From the NCBI GenBank assembly GCA_019321725.1, contig CM033115.1, forward strand, positions 682,001-746,000: 64,000 nt of DNA, written 5' to 3'. Shown here piece by piece: positions 62,209-64,000 of the stretch. The notes beneath the pieces were generated by a model that worked only from the letters and a program-made list of their open reading frames with translations, was not told the DNA's origin and did not search any database. The translations under genes were made by a program, and so were the position numbers. This DNA is from Paulownia fortunei (taxonomy: Eukaryota > Streptophyta > Magnoliopsida > Lamiales > Paulowniaceae). The number at the start of each line of letters is the position of its first letter. Position 1 is the stretch's first letter.

Positions 62209-63899
62209 AAATGGAAAAGTTCAAAGGCAAAAACTACACGCAGATAAGATTAGTAAGGGAACAAGGAGGTGATATTCATCATTCTCTCTGCAATCTTAAA
62301 AATCAAATGTCCTAGAGATTTACTGTAGCACTCAGGGAGTAAAGCCAATCAGAATTTTAGTAGGCAAGCAAATTCCATGCAGAGGAGAGAAGTGAAGCCA
62401 CTTTGTGTGAAGTGTACTGGTCTGGAACAATATGAATTGTCCTTTGGTAAGACTGCATAGCAAATACCTATAGATGATAACTTATGTTACCATAGATATA
62501 TAAGTACTTTGAATTTCAATTCTCTCTCTCAGGGGAATTTGTATCAATTATCATATGATTGCTTGTCAGGAATAACTCCCACCAGATGCCCTCACAATGT
62601 CAAATTTGCATAATTACAGAATGATTTAGTGGTGAAAATTATAAATAAACCATTTTATATTGCACTGATGTACACTTCAAAAAAATAGACTACTTGCTCC
62701 TGCCCTAAGAATACTGAAAAAAGGTCTATTCTACTTGTTAAAGAAAAAACATGTGAATAATCGAGAAGGGAGTGTTGGCTTATCACCAAGGATCATCATC
62801 GTTATTGTTACTGCAATAAAGAAGATTTACAGCCATTGGAGTTGGAAGTTGACTTCTTTCCTTACCTGAGATACCATCGTTTGGTTATTTCACATCTCAG
62901 TTTGGATAATACGGTCCAATTCACGTGTAGAATACCTCCTGCCATTTTCTACATCTCATCAAATTGCACACTACTGTGAACTTTGGTTCTCAATCAGTCC
63001 ATCCTCTTTGTTGGAATCTGCAGTGAAAATAAATTCATAAATTACAAGATCATAACGACTAGCTTTCTCAGTTTCAAACAGTAGATCAGTCCAAAACAAA
63101 TTTATTGTCTTCAACAACAGTTCGATAGAGTATCTCCATCTAAATGAAGCAAAGAGCAGAATATGTGTTTGTAGTTTGAAAGTAAAGCACAAACAAATTC
63201 GGAATGAAGCCATTACCAGCATGCAAGTGTACACATATTTATATGGTCTTTGTACCAAGCCCAATAAAAATAAAAGACATGATTTTCAAATCAGTCAAAA
63301 GCGTCTATCTGATAACTATTGCTCATAATCCCAACAGAAATACAAGACTGGATTAGATGCCTAGACAAAAATACATTATGGTAAAACTTCTTTAGATTCT
63401 TGGATGTCTGCCTGTATCTACAGACATATCTGTCACTTCTGAGCCTGTGGTACCATTGAAGTTCTATTAAGAATTGTGCTTATCAGACCAGAAAGCACAA
63501 TATGATCCTGCAAGTCAATCAGCGGTTACAAAAAAAATTAAGTAGAGGGTACGAATAGTACCAGGCAAACAAATAGCGCTGTTGATAATCAACTTTTTAA
63601 AATAAAAAATCTAGAGGCAAAGCTCAAACTGTGTCATATTCATCAATATGAATAAATTACCTGAACACTGTGTATAAAGGATATAAATAACGTGAATTCT
63701 TAAACTGTAAGCCTCAAAAGTGTATAAACATTTTGCCATATTCTTATGCCAATAAAAGATTTTATTTTAAGACTAGAAGCTTATGCCCACGAATGGGTAT
63801 GGTGAACAAAGAGCTTGTCAACAAGAGGTACACAGAGAAGATAATGCATAAAAAGTTGAGACTGAACCAGGACACATTACTCTTGTTCAATCAGCTTTA

Positions 63900-63930
<31 letters not shown>

Positions 63931-64000
63931 TTCTATTTCTATGCTCTCAATTCAACTAAAACATAATCCTCCAAAGCCTACTTACCAACATAAAATTCCA
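62209..64000. other. DTX55 3' flank and unassigned DNA
   Basis: Mostly AT-rich with short frames. An AC dinucleotide run lies at 63905-63930. A possible minus-strand terminal exon is listed separately; the rest of that gene, if real, would lie beyond the right edge. Confidence 0.5.
63433..63507 (-). CDS. Possible terminal exon of an unrecognised minus-strand gene
   Basis: On the minus strand a CAG acceptor (63508-63510) with pyrimidines upstream opens a 24-codon frame (DHIVLSGLISTILNRTSMVPQ, then AQK) that ends in TGA at 63433-63435. The amphipathic leucine/isoleucine pattern looks like a real protein tail. A second exon-like piece after an acceptor at about 63019 encodes SNKEDGLIENQSSQ and a stop. 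I do not recognise either; the gene would continue to the right of the window. Confidence 0.25.
   Translation of the reverse strand, partial: DHIVLSGLISTILNRTSMVPQAQK

Noticed and set aside
1..64000. tRNA, rRNA, CRISPR or operon-type organisation
   Set aside because: No cloverleaf with matching A and B boxes, no rRNA sequence and no regularly spaced short repeat arrays were seen; the DNA is plant nuclear.

Overview
The window is nuclear DNA from a flowering plant, almost certainly a eudicot. Genes are split by many short AT-rich GT-AG introns and separated by AT-rich spacers carrying hAT elements and Stowaway-, Harbinger- and Mutator-like MITEs. The proteins closely resemble Arabidopsis orthologues from memory; the species cannot be named from sequence alone. 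No prokaryotic features, CRISPR arrays, rRNA or convincing tRNA genes were seen.

Layout. 1-6.3 kb: low-information DNA with a few exon-like islands I cannot assign. 6.3-7.9 kb (-): an intronless berberine-bridge-enzyme-like FAD oxidase. 8.6-9.9 kb: a decayed non-autonomous hAT element with a perfect 8-bp target-site duplication. 11.17-14.76 kb: a full-length hAT element with terminal repeats, an 8-bp duplication and an uninterrupted 703-aa transposase; its 5' part holds a chain of stem-loops and an inverted copy of the host DNA lying just outside its 3' end. 15.9-26.2 kb (+): a 17-exon IBR3/ACAD10-like acyl-CoA dehydrogenase. 28.6-36.5 kb (+): two tandem pectin methylesterase genes with inhibitor-type pro-regions; the second has a roughly 400-bp insertion in intron 1. 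37.7-42.0 kb (+): condensin II subunit CAP-H2. 42.6-43.4 kb (-): RING-H2 ubiquitin ligase of the ATL2 type. 44.8-47.6 kb (-): acylpyruvase FAHD1. 48.5-56.1 kb (+): mitochondrial dihydroorotate dehydrogenase with MITEs in two introns. 60.6-62.2 kb (+): a MATE transporter of the DTX55 type. 62.2-64 kb: mostly noncoding, with a possible terminal exon of a minus-strand gene.

The genes do not form one pathway. They serve cell-wall pectin modification (PME pair), peroxisomal beta-oxidation/auxin precursor conversion (IBR3), pyrimidine synthesis (PYRD), mitochondrial oxoacid metabolism (FAHD1), chromosome structure (CAP-H2), defence-type ubiquitination (ATL2) and efflux (DTX55). CAP-H2, ATL2 and FAHD1 appear to be neighbours in Arabidopsis chromosome 3 too, suggesting an old conserved block. 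The most unusual object is the hAT element with its intact transposase and the inverted copy of its own flank.

Exon models come from splice-site reading, frame continuity and recalled family sequence; no alignment was run.
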